This document shows, piece by piece, positions 15,801 through 24,695 of a stretch of 32,643 nucleotides of DNA. The notes beneath the pieces were generated by a model. It saw only the letters and a program-made list of their open reading frames with translations, was not told where the DNA came from and searched no databases. Each line of letters begins with the position of its first letter. Within the stretch, counting starts at the first letter, position 1. The stretch is from a virus, in the IMG/VR virus record IMGVR_UViG_3300032268_001230, positions 1 through 32,643 of that record; one strand, written 5' to 3'. The translations under genes were made by a program, and so were the position numbers.

Positions 15801-18583
15801 GGTGAAATAGATACTTCAACTATATTTAAATCATTAGTATAAGGATAAATTTCTGGTTTTTGGATTGAAATGTAAGGTGTTAATACATCTCCAGGCACTA
15901 AATTAGGAGTTGCAACTCTTACTTTTTCATCTATTTCTGTAATACTACCTAAATTAGGAGTATTAACTAAGAAAGTTTCATTATTTGTAGAATACTTGGC
16001 ATTAGAAGAATTTATTAAAAATATAGTAGATCTAATAGTAGATCTAATAACACTACTACCATCTCCAAAAGAAGAAGTTTGAGCAGGATGAACAGATGTA
16101 TAATTATTTCTAACTATATTATCTAATTCACTACCAAAAGGATATCTAAATATTAAACTTTCATAAGAACCCGTAACACTATTTTCAGGATAAGCTATAG
16201 GATTTAGAATATGATCTTTAAAATTATTTACTGGGATAGAACCTATCCATAGTCTAATTTCTTGTACAGAAGCAGAAGTAGGATAATAAATATTACTATT
16301 ACCTATGTTTATATTTTCAATAGTATTCCAACCATATAAATTATAATTAAATTGTGTAGTTCCATCTATAGTAATAGAACTAGAATTTAAGTATTGAATC
16401 CCATAGTCATTTTTATTACCTATAGTTAAAGTATAAGTATTAGTTGTAGTATAAGTAGATAAACTATTAGCATCTAAACTACCTGTTTCTCTAGTTAAAT
16501 TTAATACCCACCAATCATCATTATAAATTGGAATGTTTATAGGTGTTGAATATAAAAAAGAATTACCATTACTTAATCCAAAACTAATATCACCAAAAGA
16601 ACCTGATTTTTGTATTACTTTTACATGTTTATAGTTACTTTCTAGTATGGATTGGGTTGGATAGGTACCATTTAATTTAAATCTATATTCTATAGTATCG
16701 GGGAATATAGTTAAACCTGTATCTAAATATTGTTTATATGAAGGTCTAAAAGGTAATCTAACATATGAAATTCCATTAAGATCTAATTTGTAATTAAATT
16801 TAGGAGTAATTTGTTCAATAATATCTAAATCTTTTCTATTACCCCCATATTCTTTAACTTTTAGAATAGTATCAGGAATACCAAAACAATTAATTAATGA
16901 GCGTAATCCCCTTCTTGTACCCTTAGTTTTTAGTAAATAAGGTAAATTATGATAAATACGTTTATAAGTTTCTTTTACTATATCATTATCAGGAATAGTA
17001 TTATTGGAGGCAGTTACATAAGTATTTATCATGTAAGAACCAGTAGAAGGTAAAGTACTATTATTAGAATCAATTCCTAATAAAGATAAGTATAAATCTT
17101 CTTGATTTCTTGAATTAGTATAAAGTTTAATACCAAAATTTCTTAAAGTATCTGCTACTAAATCTTTTGAAATTCCAAAATCAACTCTATTATCTGCAAC
17201 TTGTAAATCAGTAATATCTTTTATATAGGTCCATATATAATCATAATGTTGACCTAACATTGCTGAAAATAATTCTAAATTAGAGTTTTGAGAGTCTTCT
17301 TTTATATATTCAGGGAAATTATTCCAAATATAATTTTTATTTTCAATATCATAATTATCAGCATCTAAAACTTGTCCTCCATAATATTGTGAAGTATAAT
17401 CAACTGAACCAAACCAAACCAATGATTCAGGGTTTGTAGTTGTTAGATTAGTATAAGGTTTAATTGATCCTGATTTAGGCCAAGAATAACTTCCAGATTC
17501 ATAGTATAAGAAATATTCATATCCATCAAATTTTTCAATTAGAGTATTTAATTGATTTTGTAAATTAAGTACACTTGCTGAGGTATAAGTTACACTAGAA
17601 GAAACACTTAAATTATTAATATTATTAATATCTGATTGGAGCGATTGGATTTGAGTTAATTTATATTTAAAATTTTCAAGTCTTTCTCTTGCAGAAGAAA
17701 AATGGACAAAGTTATTAAAATCTGTATAATCAACAGTTATTTCAATGCTTTTTTCTTCTAACCAAGATTGTAATTGTTGATATGAAGAAGAAACAGAAGA
17801 ATTTAATAATGAAGATAAATTTAAATAAGGTGTTGTTAAATTTGCTTTTTCTACTAATCCAATATTAATATTAGGTCCTCTTAAAGAAGTAGTATCAGGA
17901 GTAGCTTCAGCTATAAATTCAGTATTTACTTCAAAAACATAAGGTTCAGAAATGCTTTCTACTAACCAAAAAGTATCTTTTAATCTAAAATTTGAAGGAA
18001 GAGGTTCATATAATTTAATATATAAACTAGCATATGATTCGTTTGAATTATCAAATGCTATATTAACTCCAATAATAGTTTTATTGTCACCAAAATTTAA
18101 AAGAAAATCTGAATAGAAGGCTCTTGAGTTTCTTTCTGAGATGAAAGTCAAATATGATTGTCCTAAGTCAGTATATGAAACTGAATTGTTTGATACTTTA
18201 AGTTCAGTTCTATCTGATGATATTTGTGATATGAAAAAAGGAGTAGCAGGTGTACTAAAAAATAGTTGTCTATAGAAATTATATATTATCTCATATTTTC
18301 CCAAATTAATTCCAAATGATTCTAAATCAGCTTTAGGATCTAATTCAACTTGGTCATATAAAGAAGTACCTTGAATAGTCTGTCTTGTAGTATAATTTTT
18401 AAAATCATATACAGAATTTAATACCTCACCATTAGGAGATATAACATGTACTTCTACTCTATCCTCAGGTAAACCAAATTCTTTATTAATGTTTAATGAA
18501 TTCAATAAAGATTCATCACTAATTTTATAGTCTTGGTTTATAAATTGGGTTGGATCAAGTTGGGATATATTTGTAATTTCCAT
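12884..18583 (-). CDS. Giant tail/baseplate protein with tail-protein-I-like and LamG-like regions
   Basis: At 1899 residues this is the largest gene. Residues 1-120 (SDESLLNSLNI..., YNFYRQLFFS) form a conserved-looking attachment region and about 265-355 is helical. Residues about 410-580 (YIWNNFPEYI, LPYLLKTKGTRRGLRSLIN, FGIP) resemble the tail protein I type of baseplate component. Residues about 600-790 look like a LamG/concanavalin-like lectin domain (YVRLPFRPSYKQYLDTG... WWVLNLTRETGS). The remaining 1100 residues are Ser/Asn/Thr-rich beta structure with several probable binding domains. It overlaps the next gene by one base. A role in joining baseplate and fibres and in surface contact is inferred. 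Confidence 0.85.
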   Translation of the reverse strand: MEITNISQLDPTQFINQDYKISDESLLNSLNINKEFGLPEDRVEVHVISPNGEVLNSVYDFKNYTTRQTIQGTSLYDQVELDPKADLESFGINLGKYEIIYNFYRQLFFSTPATPFFISQISSDRTELKVSNNSVSYTDLGQSYLTFISERNSRAFYSDFLLNFGDNKTIIGVNIAFDNSNESYASLYIKLYEPLPSNFRLKDTFWLVESISEPYVFEVNTEFIAEATPDTTSLRGPNINIGLVEKANLTTPYLNLSSLLNSSVSSSYQQLQSWLEEKSIEITVDYTDFNNFVHFSSARERLENFKYKLTQIQSLQSDINNINNLSVSSSVTYTSASVLNLQNQLNTLIEKFDGYEYFLYYESGSYSWPKSGSIKPYTNLTTTNPESLVWFGSVDYTSQYYGGQVLDADNYDIENKNYIWNNFPEYIKEDSQNSNLELFSAMLGQHYDYIWTYIKDITDLQVADNRVDFGISKDLVADTLRNFGIKLYTNSRNQEDLYLSLLGIDSNNSTLPSTGSYMINTYVTASNNTIPDNDIVKETYKRIYHNLPYLLKTKGTRRGLRSLINCFGIPDTILKVKEYGGNRKDLDIIEQITPKFNYKLDLNGISYVRLPFRPSYKQYLDTGLTIFPDTIEYRFKLNGTYPTQSILESNYKHVKVIQKSGSFGDISFGLSNGNSFLYSTPINIPIYNDDWWVLNLTRETGSLDANSLSTYTTTNTYTLTIGNKNDYGIQYLNSSSITIDGTTQFNYNLYGWNTIENINIGNSNIYYPTSASVQEIRLWIGSIPVNNFKDHILNPIAYPENSVTGSYESLIFRYPFGSELDNIVRNNYTSVHPAQTSSFGDGSSVIRSTIRSTIFLINSSNAKYSTNNETFLVNTPNLGSITEIDEKVRVATPNLVPGDVLTPYISIQKPEIYPYTNDLNIVEVSISPQDSINEDIIAQLGSFNIDEYIGDPRLNSSDSYPALTELRNFYFKKYSDSQNVFDLIKLLSYFDNSLFKMIKDFVPAKANLSTGLVINTNILERNKIARHEPVMTFVDYSGSIETAFITGSNGLDEIYNTSYTSSTTYTSGSIIKYNTQNKELFTGELGGTLITVHSQSIDNIVYELNNINVNVSSSIHDNYYRLPINPTLNNVLTARTSPQYLDVDYAYNPILPVNLNYLTASLRANLNIGGFEFLNAPVQDSNYTLKGHINSRYNGSRLFGDLYNTYSLGDISYGNSPVINLNPVKFAYFKEITSQSLTFPGRVNVNTKYIIDSASNVIELTEANANIFDLQSIFNRTNVNVALDNINQPSKQKRLNGLKPIYAGGFRYEPILQNTSNDISTWASLAFTFLDDIAINNPASGSQVTANINDGFTVGTAFLANDVISTNTNINSDSLSVNINSGIIFPINRTTAYDGEIRQIISGNVTLTLKVSPSGDFTTLFYNNYTGTGTPYQTHVGPYNNDWLITERPNDPLTGNYVYSLTNRVGAIRIEPGVQIQIAANGGYYSTATFNSFTPSPLFPPTNFFSGSANNGLIQTTTLSPPAFRYPLRIGDGGNNGLDSIIITSTGTTASFSATSPQNTFQTSGPLVSYSQPLGNYSIEEDDGLIIQVTYPIEGLIILPAGVTNDNIPLKNLLGSIGNIAQTLTFTRTTSSSRIKFKTSPLTSIVRTLQGSNFYYTQTPNQIYITGSFDNGFNSGSALSNNWYFERGNKVVSGSLFTLLTASYDLSKLYYDHYIPGGNYYGNLIKQTLPTQSIELGYQPITEFFNPKKGDLIRFFNHDSDTFPFTSPFEREITNIYLPNQTIGTGSNGTGSYDGRLVFEVSEHTSPNNNLPPDILNQSCVNNPTGSAIGHVINFIMLSKIEDETNIVLLTSKNQGQTSPGILLPEYLTKETKEDAGNIVKRLKAQNLLDVSTTNITNV

Positions 18584-18924
18584 TATTTGGATGCTGTTAA
18601 ATCATTTATTGTTTGCTGTAACGTTAAATTTTCAAGTCTTAATTGATTAATCTCATCTAGTAGAGCATCTATTTCACCTGCATTTTGGTTAACACCAGTA
18701 TAGTCTGTACTTCTTCTAATTAATTCTAAGTGAGAATTTACATCTCCTTCTACGGGAATTTCATAAAATAAGTCATTATATGCTTGAAAAAATTGATCTA
18801 TAGTAATAGTGTTATCTACTATTACTGTTTGTGGTTGTAATAATTGAGAAAATTGAGTATCGATTACATTTAAATATGTAACTTTACCATAAACTGTTTT
18901 ATTTAATTGAACTTGTTCCGCCAT
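18583..18924 (-). CDS. Small tail-associated protein with C-terminal coiled coil
   Basis: The 113-residue protein has a beta-rich N-terminal half (VQLNKTVYGKVTYLNVIDTQF) and a C-terminal coiled coil of heptads (IDALLDEINQLRLENLTLQQ). Both ends overlap neighbouring structural genes by one base, so it is translationally coupled to the DNRLRE-like protein before it and the giant tail protein after it. The coiled coil suggests a trimeric or dimeric connector or fibre chaperone. I recognise no named family. Confidence 0.75.
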   Translation of the reverse strand: MAEQVQLNKTVYGKVTYLNVIDTQFSQLLQPQTVIVDNTITIDQFFQAYNDLFYEIPVEGDVNSHLELIRRSTDYTGVNQNAGEIDALLDEINQLRLENLTLQQTINDLTASK

Positions 18925-19955
18925 TATCTAACTATTTTAAAGTAGTTTGATGGGTCATCTATAACTACGGTTTCACCATTTGAAAGTATAGTTTTAATCA
19001 AAATTTGATAGTATCTTTCAGGTTCTAAACCATTCATATATAATTTAAAATAATTACTTGTGTTATCACAACTTACTTTAGTATAAATAGTATCAAAATC
19101 AATTACTATTTCTTCAGTTTTAGCATCTTTTAATGCCCAATATGTAGTTGAAGGTAACGCTTTTGGATTTAAATATACTGATGATGTTGAAAATGAACGA
19201 GCAGGATATCTATCTCTTGATTTTATTCTAAATACATAAGTTGAATTTTCTTCAAATTCTGATTTATTATTAGATATTACAGGTATAAAATCTGATGTTG
19301 TTAATTGTGTTAATGTAGTGCTATATAAACTATCATTCCATCTAAATTCTAATTGTGGTGGGTATATAGTATGAGTATCCATTGAAAAGAAAGATGTAAT
19401 TAATGGAGTAGTACTATTTTCTATACTAGAAGAAAGTTTTAATAAAACACCATTATTTTGAATTGAACCCGAATACCATAAATTAGTAATTGAAGTTAAA
19501 TCCATATTAATATCTTTACTATCAATATAAGTAAAAGATTGGGAAGTAAAAGAGCTAGAAGTAAATGAACTACCAGAAGAAGCCCAATTTGTAGTACCTG
19601 TACTAATCCATGTACAACCAGCAGTTGTTGTAGGCTCATCACCAGATCTTCCTAGTCCCATTATCCAACTTTGAGAAACAGGATGTCCAAAAATAGTATA
19701 ATCTATAGGTAAAGTAGCATTAGCTAAAAATAATTTAAGATAAGAAACAAAACTGCTTCCACTTACTTTATTATTAACTACATCAGTTATTTGAGAAGTA
19801 GGAAATTGAATTAACGCTCGTGTTACATCAGCGTTTATAGAAGTAATCTCAGTTTCATTTGATATTTCTAATATTTCGTCTCTACCAAAATTTTGAGTTG
19901 AGCGATATGAAGAAATGAAAGTATCTTTTTCAGGGAATATTTTGTATACAGCCAT
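18924..19955 (-). CDS. Tail protein with N-terminal DNRLRE/CBM96-like domain
   Basis: In this 343-residue protein, residues 1-180 follow the DNRLRE pattern: a start of the type VYKIFPEKDTFISSYRSTQNFG, then a segment ending RALIQFP, and later ITNLWYSGSIQNNGVLLKL. That fold is known from carbohydrate-associated beta-sandwich domains of secreted bacterial proteins. Residues about 220-343 look like one or two Ig/FN3-type domains. A TATTTATA motif lies 15 bases before the ATG, which may start a late transcript for this and the downstream tail genes. Glycan binding on the host surface is a reasonable inference but not proven. Confidence 0.77.
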   Translation of the reverse strand: MAVYKIFPEKDTFISSYRSTQNFGRDEILEISNETEITSINADVTRALIQFPTSQITDVVNNKVSGSSFVSYLKLFLANATLPIDYTIFGHPVSQSWIMGLGRSGDEPTTTAGCTWISTGTTNWASSGSSFTSSSFTSQSFTYIDSKDINMDLTSITNLWYSGSIQNNGVLLKLSSSIENSTTPLITSFFSMDTHTIYPPQLEFRWNDSLYSTTLTQLTTSDFIPVISNNKSEFEENSTYVFRIKSRDRYPARSFSTSSVYLNPKALPSTTYWALKDAKTEEIVIDFDTIYTKVSCDNTSNYFKLYMNGLEPERYYQILIKTILSNGETVVIDDPSNYFKIVR

Positions 19956-19970
19956 AAATCTAATATATAA

Positions 19971-19978
19971 TATAAATA
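19971..19978 (-). promoter_or_regulatory. Late-type motif TATTTATA before the DNRLRE-like tail gene
   Basis: Minus-strand TATTTATA, 15 bases before the ATG at 19955, in the gap after the gp6-like gene. Confidence 0.6.
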
Positions 19979-19996
19979 TACATTAGATAAATTTTT

Positions 19997-21874
19997 TTAA
20001 AAAGTTACGCACCTACCTTGAATATCAGTTGTTAGATTTTTAACTTCAAAAATACTTGGATCCAAAGAAGGATATAAAATGTTATTAATAGTTGCTCCCT
20101 TAATATCATAAGCATATTGTGAATAACCAGAATTAGTTCCTGCTTTATTTACTATATTTACTTTTTGTACTGTTTGTACTCCTTCTACTTGATCTAATGT
20201 ACTATAAATATCTGCGATTAAAATAGGCTGATTTATTTGCCATTGATCAATATTGAAATAAGACTGTAATACGTTTAAACAGTTGTTTATAACTAATTTT
20301 CCGTTATAATTTGGTCTAACTACTACATCAAAATCTACTCCAATATTAATAACAAAAGCATCTTTTATATTAACACCATCAGTTAACATTCTATATTCGG
20401 AAAGGAATGTTTTTACATTTTGTTTTAAAGCAGGACTAGAAACTATTAAATTACCTGTAGTATTTTTAGATAAAATATAGATTGAAATAGCATTTGGATT
20501 TTGTGTAGCTAATAAATCTGTTGGGTAGTTAACACTAATACCCATATCTTGTGATACAAATGCTTTAGAAATTAAACCATATTTTGAAGGTAAAGATAAA
20601 GTTCTAATAATATAATCATCATTAGTTATAGTTCTTAACTGTGTAGGATACATAGCTAAGGAATTTTGTCTTATTTCTTCATTTGTATCTCCATCTCCTC
20701 CTCCTACAGCTGCATCATCATTAGTAAAAGCTAATGAATTTAAAACAGTAGTTTGCATATTAGCATCTAACCCACTACCCGCAAATGAATTAGTTCCACC
20801 AATACGATTAGTTAAAGTATTTGAAGGTATATTTGAAACTGCTCCTCCTCCTTTTAAATAAGTAACTGTTAAAGTAGTATTTGAAGGAGCTAAACCATAG
20901 GTTTGGGTATATAAAAAGTTTGAAGGATCCCAAGCAGTAGTCATTTTATCTATCCCATAAGGTAAACCTAAACCTATATTATCAGGATTAGGGATAATTT
21001 CTTCATCCGCTCCTGATGATACACCAGGACCGAATTGTAACTCTAATGTATTATTAGTTTTAAAACGAGAAACAAATCTTCTAGGTACTTTTTTTAATTT
21101 AAGTAAATATGGAGTTGAATCATTATATTGAGATAAACTTGGATCATTTGTAGCAGTATTTTCAGTAGCTTCAAAAATAGTATCTTGAGCTAAATAAGGT
21201 ACTTCATACCATTGATTATTATCCTCGTCAATTATATTTACTATAGAAATTACATTATTATCCGTAATAGTCACAGTAGGAAAACGTTCAGGATTACCAA
21301 ATGTAAACGTCGTTGTAGTTAAAGTTCCAGCCGTAGCTTTTGCAGTTTTTTGTAATAAGTAAAATAATGGATTACCACTAGTATCATAACTATAAACTGA
21401 GGTGTCTGTTAAAGAAGATCCAGAGTTTGAAAAATCTACTTTTTCGTCTATATAAAAAGCTACATTCCCATTACTATTGGTTTGTAATTGAGTTCCTTCT
21501 TCTAAAATTAAAGCATAATTAAAATCAGGTATATATTGACTATTTACTATAGTTGAAGGTACTACTTGAAATACACTAACATCAACAGAAGCAGCACTTG
21601 TTACTTTGGGTTGATACCCAAAATTATAAGCTAAGGCTAATAGGTTTTTTCTCTGTTTAGCAAATTGTAAGAAATTTTCTTGAATTTGATTGTCAGTATA
21701 AAAAGATAAAACGTCTCCAACATATGAAGCCATTTCAATTAACATCATACCTGGAGATGCCTCTGAGAAATCATTATAAGTGTTCGGATAATATATTTTA
21801 GCAAAGTTAATTAACTGTGCCTTTAAACTATCAAAATCACGATTTAGATATTGTACGGTTTTTGTGTTAGCCAT
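19997..21874 (-). CDS. gp6: Baseplate wedge protein, T4 gp6-like (Baseplate_J family)
   Basis: The 625-residue protein is near the length of T4 gp6 (660). Its N-terminus is characteristic: YLNRDFDSLKAQLINFAKIY, then NDFSEASPGMMLIEMASYVG and LSFYTDNQIQENFL. A Baseplate_J-like core follows with GDGDTNEEIRQN and ITNDDYIIRTLSLPSKYG. In T4, gp6 dimers form the ring that holds the wedges together in the inner baseplate and transmits the conformational change at infection. It overlaps the gp25-like gene by 8 bases and is followed by 41 bases containing a late-type motif, so it closes one transcription block. Confidence 0.93.
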   Translation of the reverse strand: MANTKTVQYLNRDFDSLKAQLINFAKIYYPNTYNDFSEASPGMMLIEMASYVGDVLSFYTDNQIQENFLQFAKQRKNLLALAYNFGYQPKVTSAASVDVSVFQVVPSTIVNSQYIPDFNYALILEEGTQLQTNSNGNVAFYIDEKVDFSNSGSSLTDTSVYSYDTSGNPLFYLLQKTAKATAGTLTTTTFTFGNPERFPTVTITDNNVISIVNIIDEDNNQWYEVPYLAQDTIFEATENTATNDPSLSQYNDSTPYLLKLKKVPRRFVSRFKTNNTLELQFGPGVSSGADEEIIPNPDNIGLGLPYGIDKMTTAWDPSNFLYTQTYGLAPSNTTLTVTYLKGGGAVSNIPSNTLTNRIGGTNSFAGSGLDANMQTTVLNSLAFTNDDAAVGGGDGDTNEEIRQNSLAMYPTQLRTITNDDYIIRTLSLPSKYGLISKAFVSQDMGISVNYPTDLLATQNPNAISIYILSKNTTGNLIVSSPALKQNVKTFLSEYRMLTDGVNIKDAFVINIGVDFDVVVRPNYNGKLVINNCLNVLQSYFNIDQWQINQPILIADIYSTLDQVEGVQTVQKVNIVNKAGTNSGYSQYAYDIKGATINNILYPSLDPSIFEVKNLTTDIQGRCVTF

Positions 21875-22280
21875 TATTGAAATTTATTGAAATTTCGTCA
21901 CTTATATTAGTATTAAGTATAGAATATTTAAAATATACTTGTATTATGTTTTGATCAGGTGAAGCATTTACTACCAAAGAATTTAATTTAATTTGAGGAA
22001 AATATTCTTGTAACCCAAAAGAAATTATATCTTCTATATTTTGAGCAGTACCTTGAGTTATTTGTTCAAATAATTGTTCTCTAATACCTGCTCCAAAAAT
22101 AGGATTCATTACTCTTTCTCTTCTTCCTGTAAGAAAAAAGTTTAAAATATTTGATTTAGTAGCATCCTTAGTAGTATAAGTAATATTTAATCCAGTTGGA
22201 CCATCAAAAGGAACTTTAATACCTACACCTTTACTAGGTGATAGATCTAATGGATTTATATTAATTATACTATATGCCAT
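21867..22280 (-). CDS. gp25: Baseplate wedge protein, T4 gp25-like
   Basis: The 137-residue protein matches gp25 in size (132 in T4) and in the family signature around residues 40-75: KSNILNFFLTGRRERVMNPIFG, here seen as NILNFFLTGRRERV followed by MNPIFGAGIREQLFEQ. gp25 is the smallest conserved wedge component of contractile tails and nucleates the sheath at the baseplate. The gene lies directly before the gp6-like gene, as in other T4-like phages, and its start overlaps the preceding stop by one base. Confidence 0.95.
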   Translation of the reverse strand: MAYSIININPLDLSPSKGVGIKVPFDGPTGLNITYTTKDATKSNILNFFLTGRRERVMNPIFGAGIREQLFEQITQGTAQNIEDIISFGLQEYFPQIKLNSLVVNASPDQNIIQVYFKYSILNTNISDEISINFNNG

Positions 22281-22768
22281 TAAATACTACCTTTTTCTTT
22301 TAAAGCACCCATTAATTTTGAAAAATCAGGTACAACATCAATACTTACATCATTTATATCACGTACAGGACCTTGAGATTTAATCATCTCATCCACTGTA
22401 GCTACTACAGGAGTATTAGAACCTCCCATCATTCCTGGTGCTCCTCCATTCCATCCTACAGCTTGTGAGGCATTAAATTCACCTCCATTTAAAGTTCTCC
22501 ATTCACCCGCTTGAGCAGTTTCATTTAATATATCTAACATAGGGTTTCCTGTAGATTGAATTGGTTTTCTTTCCTCAGCAATTATATCTGAGAATGAGGG
22601 TTTATAAGTAGATTCTACTTTAGAGTAAGGTTTACCAGTAAATTTATCTTCTGTTAAATTAGGTTTACTAGCGGATTTAACTGCTTCAAGTAGAATGTCT
22701 CTCATTTCTTCTTGAATAGCTTTCTTTACTTCTTCTCTAATTACTTTTCTGAATGCATCTAATTTCAT
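22280..22768 (-). CDS. Hypothetical structural-module protein with basic/acidic N-terminal helix
   Basis: The 162-residue protein starts with a long amphipathic helix (MKLDAFRKVIREEVKKAIQE) continuing to residue 30. A low-complexity Gly/Asn/Met-rich middle (WNGGAPGMMGGSN) follows, then a short C-terminal segment, VVPDFSKLMGALKEKGS. It lies between the 488-residue protein and gp25. A TATTTATA motif stands only 3 bases before its ATG, so if it is a promoter this gene would be leaderless or begin downstream. The family is unrecognised; a baseplate assembly or scaffolding role is a guess from position. Confidence 0.72.
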   Translation of the reverse strand: MKLDAFRKVIREEVKKAIQEEMRDILLEAVKSASKPNLTEDKFTGKPYSKVESTYKPSFSDIIAEERKPIQSTGNPMLDILNETAQAGEWRTLNGGEFNASQAVGWNGGAPGMMGGSNTPVVATVDEMIKSQGPVRDINDVSIDVVPDFSKLMGALKEKGSI

Positions 22769-22771
22769 ACA

Positions 22772-22779
22772 TATAAATA
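22772..22779 (-). promoter_or_regulatory. TATTTATA motif very close to the 162-residue gene
   Basis: Only 3 bases before the ATG at 22768. If active, the mRNA would be leaderless or translation would start further in. Confidence 0.4.
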
Positions 22780-22798
22780 TTTAATATTAAAACTTATT

Positions 22799-24265
22799 TT
22801 AATCTGGTGTTACTGGACCATCGAGTGTATTATCGGGATTATATCCTATTTGGGTTACTATATCTGTTATATCTTGATCTGTGGGTGAATCATTACCTTG
22901 ATCACTTGTTCCGGTTTGTCCTTGTTTATCAATATAAAATTGACCTTCTTTAATCAAAACTTGATCATCAGTAGCATAGGTACCTTTACCTTCATATTGA
23001 ATAATACCTCTTTGATCAGCTACTATTACTCTTCTTCTTAATAAAGAAATACCTTCATCAACTACTTCTTCTTTAATTATATCAATTGCATATCCATTGT
23101 ATACTGAGGGTAATATAGCATTTCCATATTGTGAAGTAGGGAATAATTCATCTAATGTAGCTAAACTATTATTTAATGAATCTATACTTCCTTGTACAGC
23201 ATCTAATAAACCTGTATCTCCAGAAGTATAATTACAATCTCTTAAATTTTTATATAAAATATTAAGACCAGTTAATAATCTAAGAATTTCTTTTCTAATT
23301 CTACCTATCTCTAATAATACTACTCCTGTTAAGAAACCTGATATAGTATCAACTAGTTTTTCTAAATCATTAATAAAAACAGTAGCTGTTGAGAGAGTAT
23401 CTGCTTGAGTATTAGTAGAAGCATTAGTTTGTGAAATTACAGGTGATCCTCCTCCTCCTACTGCTAATGGTGTAGCTAAACGTTTTAGAATTTTCTTTAT
23501 AAATTTATAAACTTTAATTAGTACATTAATAATTCTTAAAATACTATTCATAAGTTTAACTATCTTTTGAATTTGAGCAATTGCTCTATCAACTGTTTGA
23601 ACTTGTTTAACTAAAAATCCAACACTTTCTTTAAATCTTTGTGGTTGAATTATACCTGCTAGTTTTTTATTTAATTCATCAGCATTTTTAGATATAATAT
23701 TATTTGCAATGTTAATGGGACTCATAAATGGAGTTAATTTTCTTGCAAACGATCTTAATAAAGTAACTTTAGTAATAATTAATTGAGTAGGATCAGCAGC
23801 AGCTCCAATTGTATCACTAGTAGCAACTAGTGCTAGATTTATTTGTTGAATAGTTTTTACTATACCTCCCCCACCAGGAATTATATCAACTAAATCATCA
23901 GGTGGTACTATATCCTCTAAAGCTAATCTTATTTCTTCAAGTGATGATTGATAAGATAATAATCTTACTTTATACTGTTCTTCAGTTTCGCCTGGTAATT
24001 TACCAGGGGTTAGTTTATTTTCAATATTATTAACAAATTTAGTAATACTAGTTCCAAATTTTAAAAGTTTGCTTTCTAAAAGACCACCAGGAGGCATAGC
24101 TTTAGTTAAAATATAACCTAAAGGATTACAAAAATCAATAGAATTTATTTCCCTTAGCACAGTATTAATCTTGAATAAAACGTCTAATATTTTTTCAGTA
24201 CCATCGTTTATTCTTTCAGGTGCAATTTCGGTTAATATTCTAGATAAGCCAGCAGGTATTCTCAT
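22799..24265 (-). CDS. Helical baseplate/tail protein of unknown type
   Basis: The 488-residue protein is mostly alpha-helical, with long Ile/Leu-rich amphipathic helices around 225-270 (LMNSILRIINVLIKVYKFIK) and 310-345. A GGGGSP hinge separates two halves, and a short beta-rich C-terminal domain (about 385-450) is followed by an acidic tail rich in Gln, Asp and Thr. It sits between the spike genes and gp25, where T4-like phages keep hub and baseplate assembly genes. The start overlaps the preceding stop by one base. I could not match it to a T4 product; a hub component or length-determining protein is possible. Confidence 0.75.
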   Translation of the reverse strand: MRIPAGLSRILTEIAPERINDGTEKILDVLFKINTVLREINSIDFCNPLGYILTKAMPPGGLLESKLLKFGTSITKFVNNIENKLTPGKLPGETEEQYKVRLLSYQSSLEEIRLALEDIVPPDDLVDIIPGGGGIVKTIQQINLALVATSDTIGAAADPTQLIITKVTLLRSFARKLTPFMSPINIANNIISKNADELNKKLAGIIQPQRFKESVGFLVKQVQTVDRAIAQIQKIVKLMNSILRIINVLIKVYKFIKKILKRLATPLAVGGGGSPVISQTNASTNTQADTLSTATVFINDLEKLVDTISGFLTGVVLLEIGRIRKEILRLLTGLNILYKNLRDCNYTSGDTGLLDAVQGSIDSLNNSLATLDELFPTSQYGNAILPSVYNGYAIDIIKEEVVDEGISLLRRRVIVADQRGIIQYEGKGTYATDDQVLIKEGQFYIDKQGQTGTSDQGNDSPTDQDITDIVTQIGYNPDNTLDGPVTPD

Positions 24266-24693
24266 TATAATGTATAAGTTTTATCAGATTTAATACCTTT
24301 AATTTGAGTTTTAAGCCTTGTAACAGATTTTATTAAACTTTTCCCTGCTGTTCTTATTACAGGAATACCTACTCCATTACTATCTTTGGCTTTAGAAAGT
24401 TTTTGACCTAAATTATTTAAATCATCTAATATATCAATTAATAAATTTTCTAAATTATCACCTTTAATAGCTGGTTGTGGTTTAGCTGTATCGGTTTCTA
24501 GACCTAGATAGATTTTTTTAGCATTAACTACCATATCACCATCTGCATCAAAATTAATTGTTCCTGCAGAAGAAAAACCAATTGCTTTTTTAGCAAACAA
24601 AAATACAGAATCATCCTTAGAGTTAAGAATAACTCTTCCAGAATTAATTATTATTTGGTCTCCTAAATAGGGAAAATCAGGTGTATAAGCCAT
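24265..24693 (-). CDS. Baseplate spike beta-helix protein (gp5 C-terminal-like)
   Basis: In this 142-residue protein, residues 10-65 show short repeating beta strands (IIINSGRVILNSKDDSVFLF, then GTINFDADGDMVVNAKKIYLG) typical of the triple beta-helix of phage and VgrG spikes. The remainder is helical (NLENLLIDILDDLNNLGQKL) with a basic tail. It follows the OB-fold protein at 24696-26078 by 2 bases. Together they look like the split halves of a gp5-type spike. Trimerisation and membrane puncture are inferred from the fold. Confidence 0.75.
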   Translation of the reverse strand: MAYTPDFPYLGDQIIINSGRVILNSKDDSVFLFAKKAIGFSSAGTINFDADGDMVVNAKKIYLGLETDTAKPQPAIKGDNLENLLIDILDDLNNLGQKLSKAKDSNGVGIPVIRTAGKSLIKSVTRLKTQIKGIKSDKTYTL

Positions 24694-24695
24694 AA

